Origin: Campylobacterales bacterium | GTDB taxonomy: Bacteria > Campylobacterota > Campylobacteria > Campylobacterales > QNZT01 | Assembly (NCBI GenBank): GCA_027023305.1 | Contig: JALVVR010000034.1 | Coordinates: 1 to 64,000, forward strand | DNA: 64,000 bases | Reading direction: 5' to 3' | In this document: positions 35,585 to 44,471 of the stretch, piece by piece | Numbering within the stretch: position 1 is the stretch's first letter | Layout of the letters: every line of letters starts with the position of its first letter | Program-made: the position numbers and the translations under genes | Notes under the pieces: generated by a model | Seen by the model: only the letters and a program-made list of their open reading frames with translations | Database searches by the model: none | Told to the model about the DNA's origin: nothing

Positions 35585-36740
35585 ATTTTCTTTAGATGAG
35601 ATTTTAAACAGCGACCCTTTAGGATTATTAAATGAAGCTAAAACAAAAAATCCTATAATCACTAATGATGATAGACTTGTAGTATCTTTTGAAGAGATAA
35701 ATAAGTTTTATGAAACAAATGGGTATGAGCCACAAAAAAGTAGTGATATGCATGAAAGAAGGTTATATGCAAGATTAAAAGGTATAAGAGAAGATACAAA
35801 AAAGGTTGAGTTTCTTAAAAAGTATGATAGATATAACTTGTTAGAAAAAGTAGATGAGATAAAATCGATATATGATATTTTAGAGAGTGATCCTTTGGGT
35901 GTACTTAGTAATGATGAAGAGGATATATTTACTTTAAAAAATGTACCAAATATCTCTAAAGATAGAGCAGAAGCTGATTTTGTAGCAAAACGAAAAAGAT
36001 TGGATGATTTTACAAAGTATGAAGAACTTTTTAAAGAGTGTCAAAAAGATTTAAAAGATGGGAAGAGAAAACTTGTAAAGTTCAATGAAAAATTTTTACA
36101 AAAAGGGTCATTTTTTGTTTTGAGAGGAATTTTAGGGTATTTGGAAGATTTAATAAATCCTAAAAAAGATAAAAATCATAAAATAGATGGAAGAACTAGA
36201 ACAGTATTTGAAAATGGGACTTACTCAAATATGCTATTTCGCTCACTTGCTAAAGGATTATATGAAGATGGATATTTTGTAAGTGAACATGAAGATAGAG
36301 TTTTGGATAGGTTAAGTAATATCAGTGAAGATGATAGACAAAATGGATATATTTATATTTTAAAATCTTTGAGTAATAAAGATACTATTGTAACTAAAAG
36401 AAATCTTTATAAGATAGGGTTTTCAACTACACCTGTAAAAGAGAGGATTAAAAATGCAAAAAATGACCCAACATATTTGATGGCAGATGTAAAAGTTATC
36501 TCTGTTTTTGAAGTATATAATATAAATCCACAAAAATTAGAGCAACTAATACATAGATTTTTTAGTAAAAGTAGGTTGGATTTAGAAATAGTTGGAAATA
36601 ATGGAAAAATTTTTCATCCAAAAGAGTGGTTTATAGCTCCTTTGGAAGTTATAGAAGAAGCGATAAGTCTTATAATAAATGGTAGGATAGTGGATTTTGA
36701 ATATGATGAAGTAAATGAGAAAGTTATCTTGAAAAAATAG
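35577..36740 (+). CDS. GIY-YIG (T5orf172-type) nuclease-domain protein
   Basis: The C-terminal third (about 256-365) is a GIY-YIG-like domain: NGYIYILKS, LYKIGFST..VKERI, the helix LEQLIHRFFSKSRLDLEI and FHPKEWF. The N-terminal two thirds are helical and contain a repeated SDPLG motif (ILNSDPLGLL near residue 9 and ILESDPLGVL near residue 103), perhaps a docking element. The ATG lies within the end of the helicase frame, so the two are translationally coupled. A helicase-nuclease pair in a defence island suggests DNA targeting. Confidence 0.8.
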   Translation: MDKFSLDEILNSDPLGLLNEAKTKNPIITNDDRLVVSFEEINKFYETNGYEPQKSSDMHERRLYARLKGIREDTKKVEFLKKYDRYNLLEKVDEIKSIYDILESDPLGVLSNDEEDIFTLKNVPNISKDRAEADFVAKRKRLDDFTKYEELFKECQKDLKDGKRKLVKFNEKFLQKGSFFVLRGILGYLEDLINPKKDKNHKIDGRTRTVFENGTYSNMLFRSLAKGLYEDGYFVSEHEDRVLDRLSNISEDDRQNGYIYILKSLSNKDTIVTKRNLYKIGFSTTPVKERIKNAKNDPTYLMADVKVISVFEVYNINPQKLEQLIHRFFSKSRLDLEIVGNNGKIFHPKEWFIAPLEVIEEAISLIINGRIVDFEYDEVNEKVILKK

Positions 36741-36794
36741 CTTTTATGAAACTTTTTTAGATATACTCCCAAAAATTTTACAATCTGGATAATC

Positions 36795-38627
36795 ATGATA
36801 CAACTTACAAATATATCTAAAAGCTTTGGGGCTCAAACTCTTTTTGAAAATCTAAACTTAAAAGTAACACCAAATCAAAAGATAGGTTTTATAGGAAGAA
36901 ATGGAACTGGAAAGTCAACTCTTTTTAAGATGATTTTGGGTGAAGAGTCAGTTGATAGTGGGGAGATAAGTATCCCTAAGCACTATAAGATTGGGGCACT
37001 AAAACAACATCTTAGTTTTTCTAAAAAGAGTGTTAGAGAAGAGTGTGCTTTGGCTTTGAGTGAGGATGAGCAGTACAACTTTTATAAAGTAGAAAAGATA
37101 CTTTTTGGGCTTGGGTTTACTAAGGAGGATTTGGATAAAGATCCTTTGAGCTTTTCTGGTGGTTATCAAATTCGTATTAATCTAGTAAAACTTTTAGCAA
37201 CTGAACCAAATATGCTTTTGCTTGATGAGCCTACAAACTACCTTGATATTCTCTCTCTTAGATGGCTTAGAAAGTTTATAAGAGAGTTTCAAGGTGAAGT
37301 TATACTTATCACTCATGATAGAGATTTTATGGATAGTGTGACAACTCATACGATGGGACTTCAAAGAAAAGGGATAGAGATACTTTCAGGTGATACTCAC
37401 AAGTTTGCTAAGGCTCAAGAGATGAGTGATGAAACTTATGAAAAAACAAGAGCAAACCAAGAAAAAAAGAGAAAAGAGCTTGAAGAGTTTGTAGCTAGAA
37501 ACAAAGCTAGAGCATCAACTGCTGCTTTGGCTCAGTCTAAACAAAAAGCCTTAGATAAGATGGAAGTGATGGAGAGCTTAGAAGATGAAGCAAACCTAAG
37601 TTTCAAGTTTAACTATAAAAAAACACCAGTAAAAATAGTCCTAAGAGCAGAGGAGTTAGGTTTTGGTTACAATGAAAAGCTTTTTACCAACATAAACTTT
37701 GCCCTAGAAAATGGAAAAACTATAGCGATAATAGGAAAAAATGGAAAAGGAAAATCAACACTTTTAAACTACATAGCAGGTGAGCTTCCTCATCAAGATG
37801 GAGAGATTACAAAGCATCCATCAACAACTTTAGCACACTTTGGACAAACAAACATAGAGAGATTAAATACTAAAAACAGTATCAGCGAAGAGATAAATAG
37901 TGCAGTAAAAAGTATGCCTATATCCCAAATCAAGGCGATATGTGGAACTATGATGTTTAGTGGTGATAGCTCAGATAAAAAGATAGAAGTCCTTTCTGGT
38001 GGTGAGAGAAGTCGGGTGATGCTTGGAAAGATTATCGCAACTCCTTGTAACCTCTTGTTACTTGATGAGCCTACAAACCACCTTGATATGTCTTCTATAG
38101 ATGCACTTTGTTCTGCGATAGAGAGTTTTGAGGGAAGTACTATCATGGTTACTCACTCGGAGATGTTGCTAAGACGATTGGCTGATTCTCTTATTATCTT
38201 TCATAAGGGTGGGGCTGAGTATTTTGATGGTAACTATGATGACTTTTTGGAAAAGATAGGCTGGGAAGAGGAAGAGGGCGAAAAGAAGGTAGTCAAAAAG
38301 AAAAAATCAACTCTTAGCTACAAAGAGCAAAAAAAAGAGAGAAACAGGCTAACCCAAGAGAGAAACAAAAAAGTAGCACCTTTTAAAAAAGAGGTTGAAG
38401 AGAGTGAAGAAAAAATCATAAAACTAGAAGAGAGTTTAGAAGAGAAAAACACTCAACTAGAAATCGCCACAAAAAAAGGCGATAATCAAGCTATCATAGA
38501 GCTTTCAAAAGAGATAGATAGTTTAAACAAAGAGATAGAACTAAACTTTGACAAACTAACAAATGCAACTTTAGAGTGGGATTTGATAAAAGATGAGTAT
38601 AAGGATAAGTTGGAAAATATAGGCTAA
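36795..38627 (+). CDS. ABC-F family ATPase
   Basis: This 610-residue protein has two ABC domains and no membrane segments: Walker A GRNGTGKST and GKNGKGKST, signatures FSGGYQIR and LSGGERSR, and Walker B LLLDEPTNYLD and LLLDEPTNHLD. The inter-domain linker is charged and the C-terminus (about 500-605) is a coiled coil like Uup. ABC-F proteins act on ribosomes, resolving stalls or setting translation state. It overlaps the DUF523 gene end by 4 bases, convergently. Confidence 0.93.
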   Translation: MIQLTNISKSFGAQTLFENLNLKVTPNQKIGFIGRNGTGKSTLFKMILGEESVDSGEISIPKHYKIGALKQHLSFSKKSVREECALALSEDEQYNFYKVEKILFGLGFTKEDLDKDPLSFSGGYQIRINLVKLLATEPNMLLLDEPTNYLDILSLRWLRKFIREFQGEVILITHDRDFMDSVTTHTMGLQRKGIEILSGDTHKFAKAQEMSDETYEKTRANQEKKRKELEEFVARNKARASTAALAQSKQKALDKMEVMESLEDEANLSFKFNYKKTPVKIVLRAEELGFGYNEKLFTNINFALENGKTIAIIGKNGKGKSTLLNYIAGELPHQDGEITKHPSTTLAHFGQTNIERLNTKNSISEEINSAVKSMPISQIKAICGTMMFSGDSSDKKIEVLSGGERSRVMLGKIIATPCNLLLLDEPTNHLDMSSIDALCSAIESFEGSTIMVTHSEMLLRRLADSLIIFHKGGAEYFDGNYDDFLEKIGWEEEEGEKKVVKKKKSTLSYKEQKKERNRLTQERNKKVAPFKKEVEESEEKIIKLEESLEEKNTQLEIATKKGDNQAIIELSKEIDSLNKEIELNFDKLTNATLEWDLIKDEYKDKLENIG

Positions 38628-39061
38628 AGCTTTCCGATTTCATTTTCATTATAAACTGTTATTCCCTCATCTTTCAAGAGCTTGGCAGTTACTCCCAGCT
38701 CTTTAACCAACTTTCCACTAAAAGTACCATCATATACAAAAGAGTTTGAGCATGAAGGGGAGTTTGCTTTTAAAAGAGCTTTTTTAATCCTCTCTTTTTT
38801 GGCTAAATCTAGGCACTTTTCAGCACCATCTACAAAAAATTTAGTTACATCTTTTCCTTGATTATTTATGAGTTTTAGAGGATTTTGACTCACTATCTCA
38901 CTAGGAGGTCGTGGAGTTGGTAGTCCACCTTCAACTTCTGGGCAAAAGGGGATAAGGGTGTATTTTTTTTCTAAGGATGTTAAATCTATTTGATTATTTT
39001 TGCCATTGTACTTTACATTATTTCCGATTAGGCAGGAGCTTATTAGTAGTTTTTGTTTCAT
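38624..39061 (-). CDS. DUF523-family protein
   Basis: From the ATG at 39061 the protein is 145 residues and starts MKQKLLISSCLIGNNVKYNG, the classic DUF523 opening (SACLLG..CRYDG), followed by FCPEVEGGLPTPRPP and SPSCS. The family is cytoplasmic with conserved cysteines; its function is not established. A longer frame with a start at 39088 would overlap the MazF gene; the shorter start fits the family better. Confidence 0.85.
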   Translation of the reverse strand: MKQKLLISSCLIGNNVKYNGKNNQIDLTSLEKKYTLIPFCPEVEGGLPTPRPPSEIVSQNPLKLINNQGKDVTKFFVDGAEKCLDLAKKERIKKALLKANSPSCSNSFVYDGTFSGKLVKELGVTAKLLKDEGITVYNENEIGKL

Positions 39062-39068
39062 GATGATA

Positions 39069-39389
39069 TTAGTATTGAAACATTTCAACTAAAGTAGATG
39101 AAATCTCTTTTGCAGTTTTTTCTTCAATAGTTCCTATCTTTTTTACTAATCTACTTTTATCGACTGCTCTTATTTGATCAAGTAAAACTAACCCCTCTTT
39201 TTCTTGAAAGTTGATATGTGGTCTAAATACAAAGTCAAACCCTTTACTTGTCATAGGTGCTACAATAATTGTTTTTAGTATATTCATTTCATTTGGAGAG
39301 ATTACTATACAAGATCTAGTTTTTTGGATTTCTGAGCCGATGGTAGGATTTAGTTTTACTAAGTATATATCAAATCTATTTATTTTCAA
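39069..39389 (-). CDS. mazF: MazF/PemK-type mRNA interferase toxin
   Basis: This 106-residue toxin has the MazF fold: FDIYLVKLNPTIGSEIQKTRSCIVISPN at the N-terminus, TIIVAPMTSKG, and GLVLLDQIRAVDKSRLVKKIG. Members cleave single-stranded mRNA at short sites. The start immediately follows the antitoxin stop. Confidence 0.93.
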   Translation of the reverse strand: MKINRFDIYLVKLNPTIGSEIQKTRSCIVISPNEMNILKTIIVAPMTSKGFDFVFRPHINFQEKEGLVLLDQIRAVDKSRLVKKIGTIEEKTAKEISSTLVEMFQY

Positions 39390-39644
39390 CTACCACTCCC
39401 AATCTCTCAAATCATCATCATTTAAAAAATTATTTAAAATAGCTTCATCTTTATGATTGTTTGATAAAGTTTTTTTGATTGAGTCTTCCCAATCTTTTCT
39501 TACTGTTTTTTTTGTCGGCTTTAGAAGTAATCCATCTTTTACAACTTCAAACTCTATTTCACTGTTTTCAAGGTTTGCTTGTTTGATTATGGGTTTAGGG
39601 ATTCTTATACCTTGTGAATTTCCAATCTTTGTGAGCATTGTCAT
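39390..39644 (-). CDS. mazE: MazE-type antitoxin (AbrB fold)
   Basis: This 84-residue protein has the SpoVT/AbrB swapped-hairpin DNA-binding domain (LTKIGNSQGIRIPKPIIKQANL). An acidic, flexible C-terminus (NNHKDEAILNNFLNDDDLRDWEW) would wrap the toxin. It is directly adjacent to mazF. Confidence 0.92.
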   Translation of the reverse strand: MTMLTKIGNSQGIRIPKPIIKQANLENSEIEFEVVKDGLLLKPTKKTVRKDWEDSIKKTLSNNHKDEAILNNFLNDDDLRDWEW

Positions 39645-39695
39645 GATAAAACTCCTTTGCTTGATTTGTAATTATATTGTTATTACTATAAAAAG

Positions 39696-39989
39696 TCAAT
39701 AATGATACCGACACTGAGCTATCTTAATCTGATTTGCTTCCACTTTATAAACAAATCTATGCTCTAGTGTTATTCTTCTTGAATAGTAACCTGACCAATT
39801 GTACTTTAAAGCTTCTGGCTCACCTAAGCCTTTGTAATGTTCTCTTGATATATCTTTTATTAGAAGATTTATCCTTTTTAGAATCTTTTTATCATGTTGT
39901 TGCCAGTATAGATAGTCTTCCCAAGCTTTAGATGAAAAGCAGTTAGTCGTCTTCCAGTAGTTCTTTTTGAAGTCCACCACCACTTTCAA
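39696..39989 (-). CDS. yoeB: YoeB/Txe-family toxin
   Basis: The core from FSSKAWEDYLYWQQHDKKILKRIN to the C-terminal RYHY is a textbook YoeB ribosome-dependent mRNA endonuclease, including GEPEALKYNWSGYYSRRI. The frame gives 97 residues, about a dozen more than usual. No start codon lies at the normal position (just before CFSSKAW), so translation seems to begin within the antitoxin gene, overlapping it by 47 bases. A non-standard start is the alternative. Confidence 0.88.
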   Translation of the reverse strand: MKVVVDFKKNYWKTTNCFSSKAWEDYLYWQQHDKKILKRINLLIKDISREHYKGLGEPEALKYNWSGYYSRRITLEHRFVYKVEANQIKIAQCRYHY

Positions 39990-40200
39990 GTTCTTGTATA
40001 GCTTTGTTTAGTCTTGTCGCATTTTTAGTGCTTTGCATAAGATATGCTGTTTCTTCATGTGATTTGAAATCAGATAGTGATATCATGACGATAGGTTCTT
40101 TGTTTTGTCTTGTTACTGTTAAAGGGGTATGATGTTTTGCTATATAGTCCATGGTAGAAGCTAAGTTTTGTCTAGTTTGTGTAAAAGTTGCAGTATTCAT
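39943..40200 (-). CDS. yefM: YefM/Phd-family antitoxin
   Basis: This 85-residue antitoxin begins MNTATFTQTRQNLASTMDYI and continues PLTVTRQNKEPIVMISLSDF, the Phd/YefM DNA-binding domain. An acidic C-terminus neutralises YoeB. It is autoregulated in relatives; a matching operator lies just upstream. Confidence 0.93.
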   Translation of the reverse strand: MNTATFTQTRQNLASTMDYIAKHHTPLTVTRQNKEPIVMISLSDFKSHEETAYLMQSTKNATRLNKAIQELESGGGLQKELLEDD

Positions 40201-40217
40201 GAAAACTCCTTTTAGCT

Positions 40218-40245
40218 AAATATGTACATATTGTAGTACATATTT
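40218..40245. promoter_or_regulatory. YefM-type operator
   Basis: An inverted repeat with 10-base arms (AAATATGTAC ... GTACATATTT) carries TGTACA at 40223-40228 and AGTACA at 40235-40240, 12 bases apart centre to centre. The E. coli YefM-YoeB operator has TGTACA cores with similar spacing, so autoregulation of this module is likely. Confidence 0.75.
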
Positions 40246-40276
40246 GCTTAAAGAGAGTTTTTTAGTGAGTTTATAG

Positions 40277-40282
40277 TATAAT
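40277..40282 (+). promoter_or_regulatory. Probable -10 box for adk
   Basis: TATAAT followed by CTCCC lies 32 bases before the adk start; the same TATAATCTCCC occurs at the tRNA-Asn promoter. The -35 region is weak. Confidence 0.5.
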
Positions 40283-40313
40283 CTCCCGAAATTTTTACAA
40301 AGGAATTTAAAAT

Positions 40314-40883
40314 ATGAAAAAACTTTTTTTGATAATAGGTGCACCTGGTAGTGGTAAAACTACTGATGCTGAGATTATTGCTGAGAATAACTCTCAAGTA
40401 ATAGCTCACTTTTCAACTGGGGAGCTTTTGAGGGATGAAGTGGCAAGTGGAAGTGAACTTGGACAAAAGATAGATAGTTTTATTTCAAAAGGGAATCTAG
40501 TGCCTTTAGAAATAGTTATAAACACTATTATTTCAGCTATCAAGTCAAGTGATAAAGAGACTATTTTGATAGATGGTTTCCCTCGAAGTGTAGAGCAGAT
40601 GACGGAGCTTGATAGTCTGCTTCAAAAAGAGGATGAAGTAAGTTTAGTGAGTGTTATTGAGGTTGAAGTTAGTGAAGAGGTAGCTTGTGAGAGAGTACTT
40701 GGACGAGCTAGAGGGGCTGATGATAATGAAGAGGTATTTAAAAATCGTATGAAAGTTTATACTGATCCATTGGTTGATATAGAAGAGTTTTACGGTGCAA
40801 AAAATCTTTTACATAAGATAGATGGTGAAAGAAGTATCGAAGAGATAGTAAATGAGATGGAAGAGTATATAAAAAGTAAATAA
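40314..40883 (+). CDS. adk: Adenylate kinase
   Basis: This 189-residue enzyme interconverts AMP, ADP and ATP. P-loop [10 protein letters not shown], the AMP-binding [12 protein letters not shown] and the [11 protein letters not shown] motif are clear. It is the short type lacking the large LID domain. It shares a 1-base overlap with the next gene, followed by ppa, giving a nucleotide/pyrophosphate operon. Confidence 0.95.
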   Translation: MKKLFLIIGAPGSGKTTDAEIIAENNSQVIAHFSTGELLRDEVASGSELGQKIDSFISKGNLVPLEIVINTIISAIKSSDKETILIDGFPRSVEQMTELDSLLQKEDEVSLVSVIEVEVSEEVACERVLGRARGADDNEEVFKNRMKVYTDPLVDIEEFYGAKNLLHKIDGERSIEEIVNEMEEYIKSK

Positions 40884-41614
40884 TGCCAAATTTTTACTCA
40901 GTTATCATAGGAACAGAACTTTTAAATGGTAGGCGAAAAGATAGTCATTTTGAGTTTGTAAATAGTGAACTTTTAAAGAGGGGTTGGAGTCAAAAGGCTA
41001 ACTTTGTAGTCAAGGATGACCCAGTTTTTTTGGAAGATGTTTTTAAGCTTATCAAAAGTGATAAAGATTCTGTGATGTTTAGTTTTGGAGGGATTGGTTC
41101 TACTCCTGATGACTTTACTAGAGAAGTTAGTGCTAAGGTTTTTAGTGACTCTTTGGTAAGACATGAAGGGGCAGAGAAAATCATAGTTGAAAGGATGGGA
41201 GAGATGGCTTATCCTCATAGGATAAAAATGGCTGATTTACCAAGAGGATCTAAACTTTTAGAAAATCCTGTAAATAAAATGCCTGGATTTTACCTTGAAA
41301 TTAGGTTCTTTTTTACTCCTGGATTTCCAAATATGGCTCATCCTATGGTAGAGTGGGCATTGGATACTTTTTATCCAAAAGCTCCAAAGAAGTTTAGTAG
41401 TAACTTTGTTGTATTTATAAGTGAAGCTGAACTTATAGATGTTATGGAAAAGTTACCAAGTGAGGTGGAACTCTCATGTTTACCACAGTTAGAAAGTGGT
41501 GTTAGAACTTCTGAGATATATCTAAGTAGTGAACATGAGGAGCTTTTAAAAAAATCAGATAAAATGTTCAAATCTTTTTTGAAAGAAAAAAATATAAAAT
41601 ACAAGGAGAAATAA
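40883..41614 (+). CDS. CinA/MoaB-like molybdopterin-binding domain protein
   Basis: This 243-residue protein resembles the N-terminal half of CinA (MoCF-binding fold): VIIGTELLNGRRKDSHFEFVNSELLKRGW, FSFGGIGSTPDDFTREV and FFTPGFPNM. The C-terminal nicotinamide mononucleotide deamidase of full CinA is absent. The enzymatic role is unknown, possibly nucleotide or cofactor salvage. It sits between adk and ppa with 1-base overlaps. Confidence 0.82.
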   Translation: MPNFYSVIIGTELLNGRRKDSHFEFVNSELLKRGWSQKANFVVKDDPVFLEDVFKLIKSDKDSVMFSFGGIGSTPDDFTREVSAKVFSDSLVRHEGAEKIIVERMGEMAYPHRIKMADLPRGSKLLENPVNKMPGFYLEIRFFFTPGFPNMAHPMVEWALDTFYPKAPKKFSSNFVVFISEAELIDVMEKLPSEVELSCLPQLESGVRTSEIYLSSEHEELLKKSDKMFKSFLKEKNIKYKEK

Positions 41615-42135
41615 TGTTTATAGATAAAATAAAACCTGGAAGCAACCCAGATAAAGTAAATGCTCTTATAGAGATACCTTATGGAAGTAACATAAAGTAT
41701 GAGATAGATAAAGATAGTGGTGCAGTTGTAGTTGATAGAATCCTTTATTCAGCTATGTATTATCCAGCAAATTATGGTTTTGTGCCAAATACTTTAGCAG
41801 ATGACGGAGATCCAGCTGATATACTTGTTATAAATGAAAACTCATTTCAAGCTGGAAGTGTAATAGCTTGTAGATTGATAGGAGTGCTCGTGATGGAAGA
41901 TGAAGCTGGTATGGATGAGAAACTTGTTGCAGTTCCAGTTACTAAAATAGATCCAACTTATGATGGGGTTGAAAGTTTAGAAGATTTACCACAAGCTACT
42001 TTAAACAAAATCAAAAACTTCTTTGAAACATACAAAATCTTAGAGCCTAACAAATGGGTAAAAGTAAAAGATTTTAAAGGAAAAGATGAAGCTACTAAGA
42101 TTTTACAAAAAGCGATAGAAGCATATAAATCTTGA
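41614..42135 (+). CDS. ppa: Inorganic pyrophosphatase
   Basis: The 173-residue family I pyrophosphatase contains EIPYGSNIKYEIDKDSG, YPANYGFVPNT and the metal-binding DDGDPADILV. It hydrolyses PPi from biosynthetic reactions. Its stop overlaps the TTG start of the ABC transporter gene. Confidence 0.96.
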   Translation: MFIDKIKPGSNPDKVNALIEIPYGSNIKYEIDKDSGAVVVDRILYSAMYYPANYGFVPNTLADDGDPADILVINENSFQAGSVIACRLIGVLVMEDEAGMDEKLVAVPVTKIDPTYDGVESLEDLPQATLNKIKNFFETYKILEPNKWVKVKDFKGKDEATKILQKAIEAYKS

Positions 42136-43832
42136 TAAGTATAAAAAGTATAGTCAGTGAGCTAAAGGGGTATAAAAAAGAGTTAATCTATGCTAATCTT
42201 ATAGCTCTACTAGCTGTACTTTTATCAACTCCAGCCCCACTTTTAATACCTCTTTTGGTTGATGAAGTGATACTTAAAAAACGGGGTTGGTTAGTAGATA
42301 GTATAGATAAAGTATTTAGTGGAGTTCATGAACCATATTTTTATGTAGCAGTTGTGCTTTTTATAACTCTTTTTTTAAGAACTATATTTTTTACTTTGGG
42401 AGTTTTGCAAAATTATATTTTTAGTAAAATTTCTCAAGATATAGTTTACAAGATACGAGTGAAGCTTTTAGCTCATCTTAAAGATTTGGATTTACAAGAG
42501 TATGAAAAGTTTTCAAGCTCGAAGATAAACTCACTTTTAGTTATTGACTTAGCAACAGTTGAAACTTTTTTATCAACTTCTGTTTCAAAATTTATCATCT
42601 CAGTTTTAACAGTTATTGGAGTAGCAGTTGTACTGCTTGTGATAAACTGGAAGTTAGCACTTTTTATACTACTTTTAAATCCTGTTATTGTCTATTTTAC
42701 AACTAGGTTAGCTAGAAAAGTTGGAAAGTTAAAAAGAGAGGAAAATAGACTTATATCTGTTTTTAGTGAAGCACTTAGTGAGACACTTGATTTTTATGAG
42801 CAAGTTAGAGTTTCAAACAAGGGTGAGCATTTTTTTGAGTCTCTTTTAGAAAAAGCAAAAGATATAAAAGATATAGCAGTTAGCTTTAGATATAAAAGTG
42901 ATGCAAGTGCTAAGTTTTCTTTTTTACTGTTTTTGAGTGGTTTTGAAGTGTTTCGAGCAGTTGGGATTTTGATGGTAGTTTATAGTGATTTGACTGTTGG
43001 GCTTATGCTTGCAGTTTTTGGTTATCTTTGGGTTATCATGACACCGATTCAAGAGATTATAAATATTCAATATGCATACCACAATGCGAAGGAAGCTCTG
43101 AATAGGATAAATAAACTTCTTGAACTTAAAAAAGAGCCAAAACAAAGTAGCAAACAAAATCCTTTTAAAAACACTGATACAAACTCCATAAAGATAAAAA
43201 ATCTAAGCTTTAGTTATGATGGTAAAAAAGATGTTTTAAAAGATGTTAGTTTAGTTTTTGAAAAAGGAAGACAAAGTGCAATAATCGGAGCTAGTGGAAG
43301 TGGAAAAAGTACTTTAGCAAAACTTGTTGTTGGATTTTTTGAGGCAAAAAGTGGAGATATAAAGGTAGATGGAGTTAGTTATAAAGATATAGGACTAGAG
43401 GGAATCAGAGAAAATATCTTTTTAGTTTTACAAAACCCTATACTTTTTAACAATACCATAAGATACAATCTCACTTTTGGAGAGAATGTAAGTGAAGATA
43501 GATTAAAGAGAGCAATAGAAATAGCTCAATTACAATCAGTCTTAGAAAAACTAAGTGGTGGACTAGATACAAAGATAGGCAAAGGTGGAGTAAATCTAAG
43601 TGGTGGAGAGAGACAAAGAGTAGCGATAGCAAGGATGATAGTAAAAGATCCAAATATTGTCATACTTGATGAAAGTACCTCTGCACTTGATAGTTTGACT
43701 GAGGATAAACTTTTCTCAGGACTTAAAGAGTGGCTAAAAAGTAAAACAACTATCATCATCGCTCATAGGCTTAGTACTATAAAAGATGCTGATGTTGTTT
43801 ATGAGTTGGATGAGGGTAGGTTAGTAAAGTAA
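42132..43832 (+). CDS. ABC transporter, fused membrane and ATPase domains
   Basis: This 566-residue half-exporter has six membrane helices (about 15-310) and a C-terminal ATPase with Walker A GASGSGKST, signature LSGGERQR, Walker B IVILDESTSALD and H-loop IAHRLST. It resembles MsbA-like multidrug or lipid exporters that work as dimers. The substrate is unknown. The start is TTG in a TTGA overlap with ppa. Confidence 0.92.
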   Translation: MISIKSIVSELKGYKKELIYANLIALLAVLLSTPAPLLIPLLVDEVILKKRGWLVDSIDKVFSGVHEPYFYVAVVLFITLFLRTIFFTLGVLQNYIFSKISQDIVYKIRVKLLAHLKDLDLQEYEKFSSSKINSLLVIDLATVETFLSTSVSKFIISVLTVIGVAVVLLVINWKLALFILLLNPVIVYFTTRLARKVGKLKREENRLISVFSEALSETLDFYEQVRVSNKGEHFFESLLEKAKDIKDIAVSFRYKSDASAKFSFLLFLSGFEVFRAVGILMVVYSDLTVGLMLAVFGYLWVIMTPIQEIINIQYAYHNAKEALNRINKLLELKKEPKQSSKQNPFKNTDTNSIKIKNLSFSYDGKKDVLKDVSLVFEKGRQSAIIGASGSGKSTLAKLVVGFFEAKSGDIKVDGVSYKDIGLEGIRENIFLVLQNPILFNNTIRYNLTFGENVSEDRLKRAIEIAQLQSVLEKLSGGLDTKIGKGGVNLSGGERQRVAIARMIVKDPNIVILDESTSALDSLTEDKLFSGLKEWLKSKTTIIIAHRLSTIKDADVVYELDEGRLVK

Positions 43833-44438
43833 CCTCTCCAGCTCCTCAAAAGAGTTAACAGAGTTTTCATGCCCACTAAATCCCCACTCAACTAGTATTG
43901 AGTCAATACCTGCATTTTTAGCACAAAGAGCATCTCTTGTACTATCTCCTACAAACAAAAATTTATCATCACTATCTTCGTAAAAGTCTTTGATTAAGTT
44001 TATCATCTGTGGGTGAGGTTTGGGATTTTGTACTTCATCTCCACATATTATGATGTCAAAATAGTGTTCTATCCCTAAAGCGAAAAGTATAGTTTGAGCT
44101 GATTTTTTGTAGGCATTTGTTGCAATGGAAATTTTATGAGTGCGATTTAGTTTTTTGATAAGCTCCAAAGCTCCTGGGTAAAGCCTAGAATCTTTTTTAT
44201 AGTTTGCTTGATAGTACTCGTTAAAAAACTCAGTGTGATGCTCTTCAAACTCTTCACTTTCATAAAAGAACATAGGGGCATTTACGGTTTCGTCATTTAT
44301 GGCATCTAAGATAGTTTGGTTTGGCATCTTTTGAAGCCCAAGATTTTGTCTTACATAGTTTATAGAGTTTGCTAAAAGTAGTGAGCTGTCTATTAGTGTT
44401 CCATCCATATCAAAGATAATGTATTTTTTGTTTTTCAT
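43821..44438 (-). CDS. HAD-superfamily hydrolase (phosphoglycolate phosphatase-like)
   Basis: The 205-residue protein has the HAD motifs IFDMDGTLIDSS, the IATNAY motif II, a lysine in NPKPHPQM and FVGDSTRDALCAKNAG. This matches the Gph-type subgroup, which removes phosphate from small molecules; the substrate is unknown. The 3' end overlaps the convergent ABC gene by 12 bases. Confidence 0.88.
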   Translation of the reverse strand: MKNKKYIIFDMDGTLIDSSLLLANSINYVRQNLGLQKMPNQTILDAINDETVNAPMFFYESEEFEEHHTEFFNEYYQANYKKDSRLYPGALELIKKLNRTHKISIATNAYKKSAQTILFALGIEHYFDIIICGDEVQNPKPHPQMINLIKDFYEDSDDKFLFVGDSTRDALCAKNAGIDSILVEWGFSGHENSVNSFEELERLLY

Positions 44439-44471
44439 GAAGTATTAACCTTTTTTTAGTAGGATTTTATT

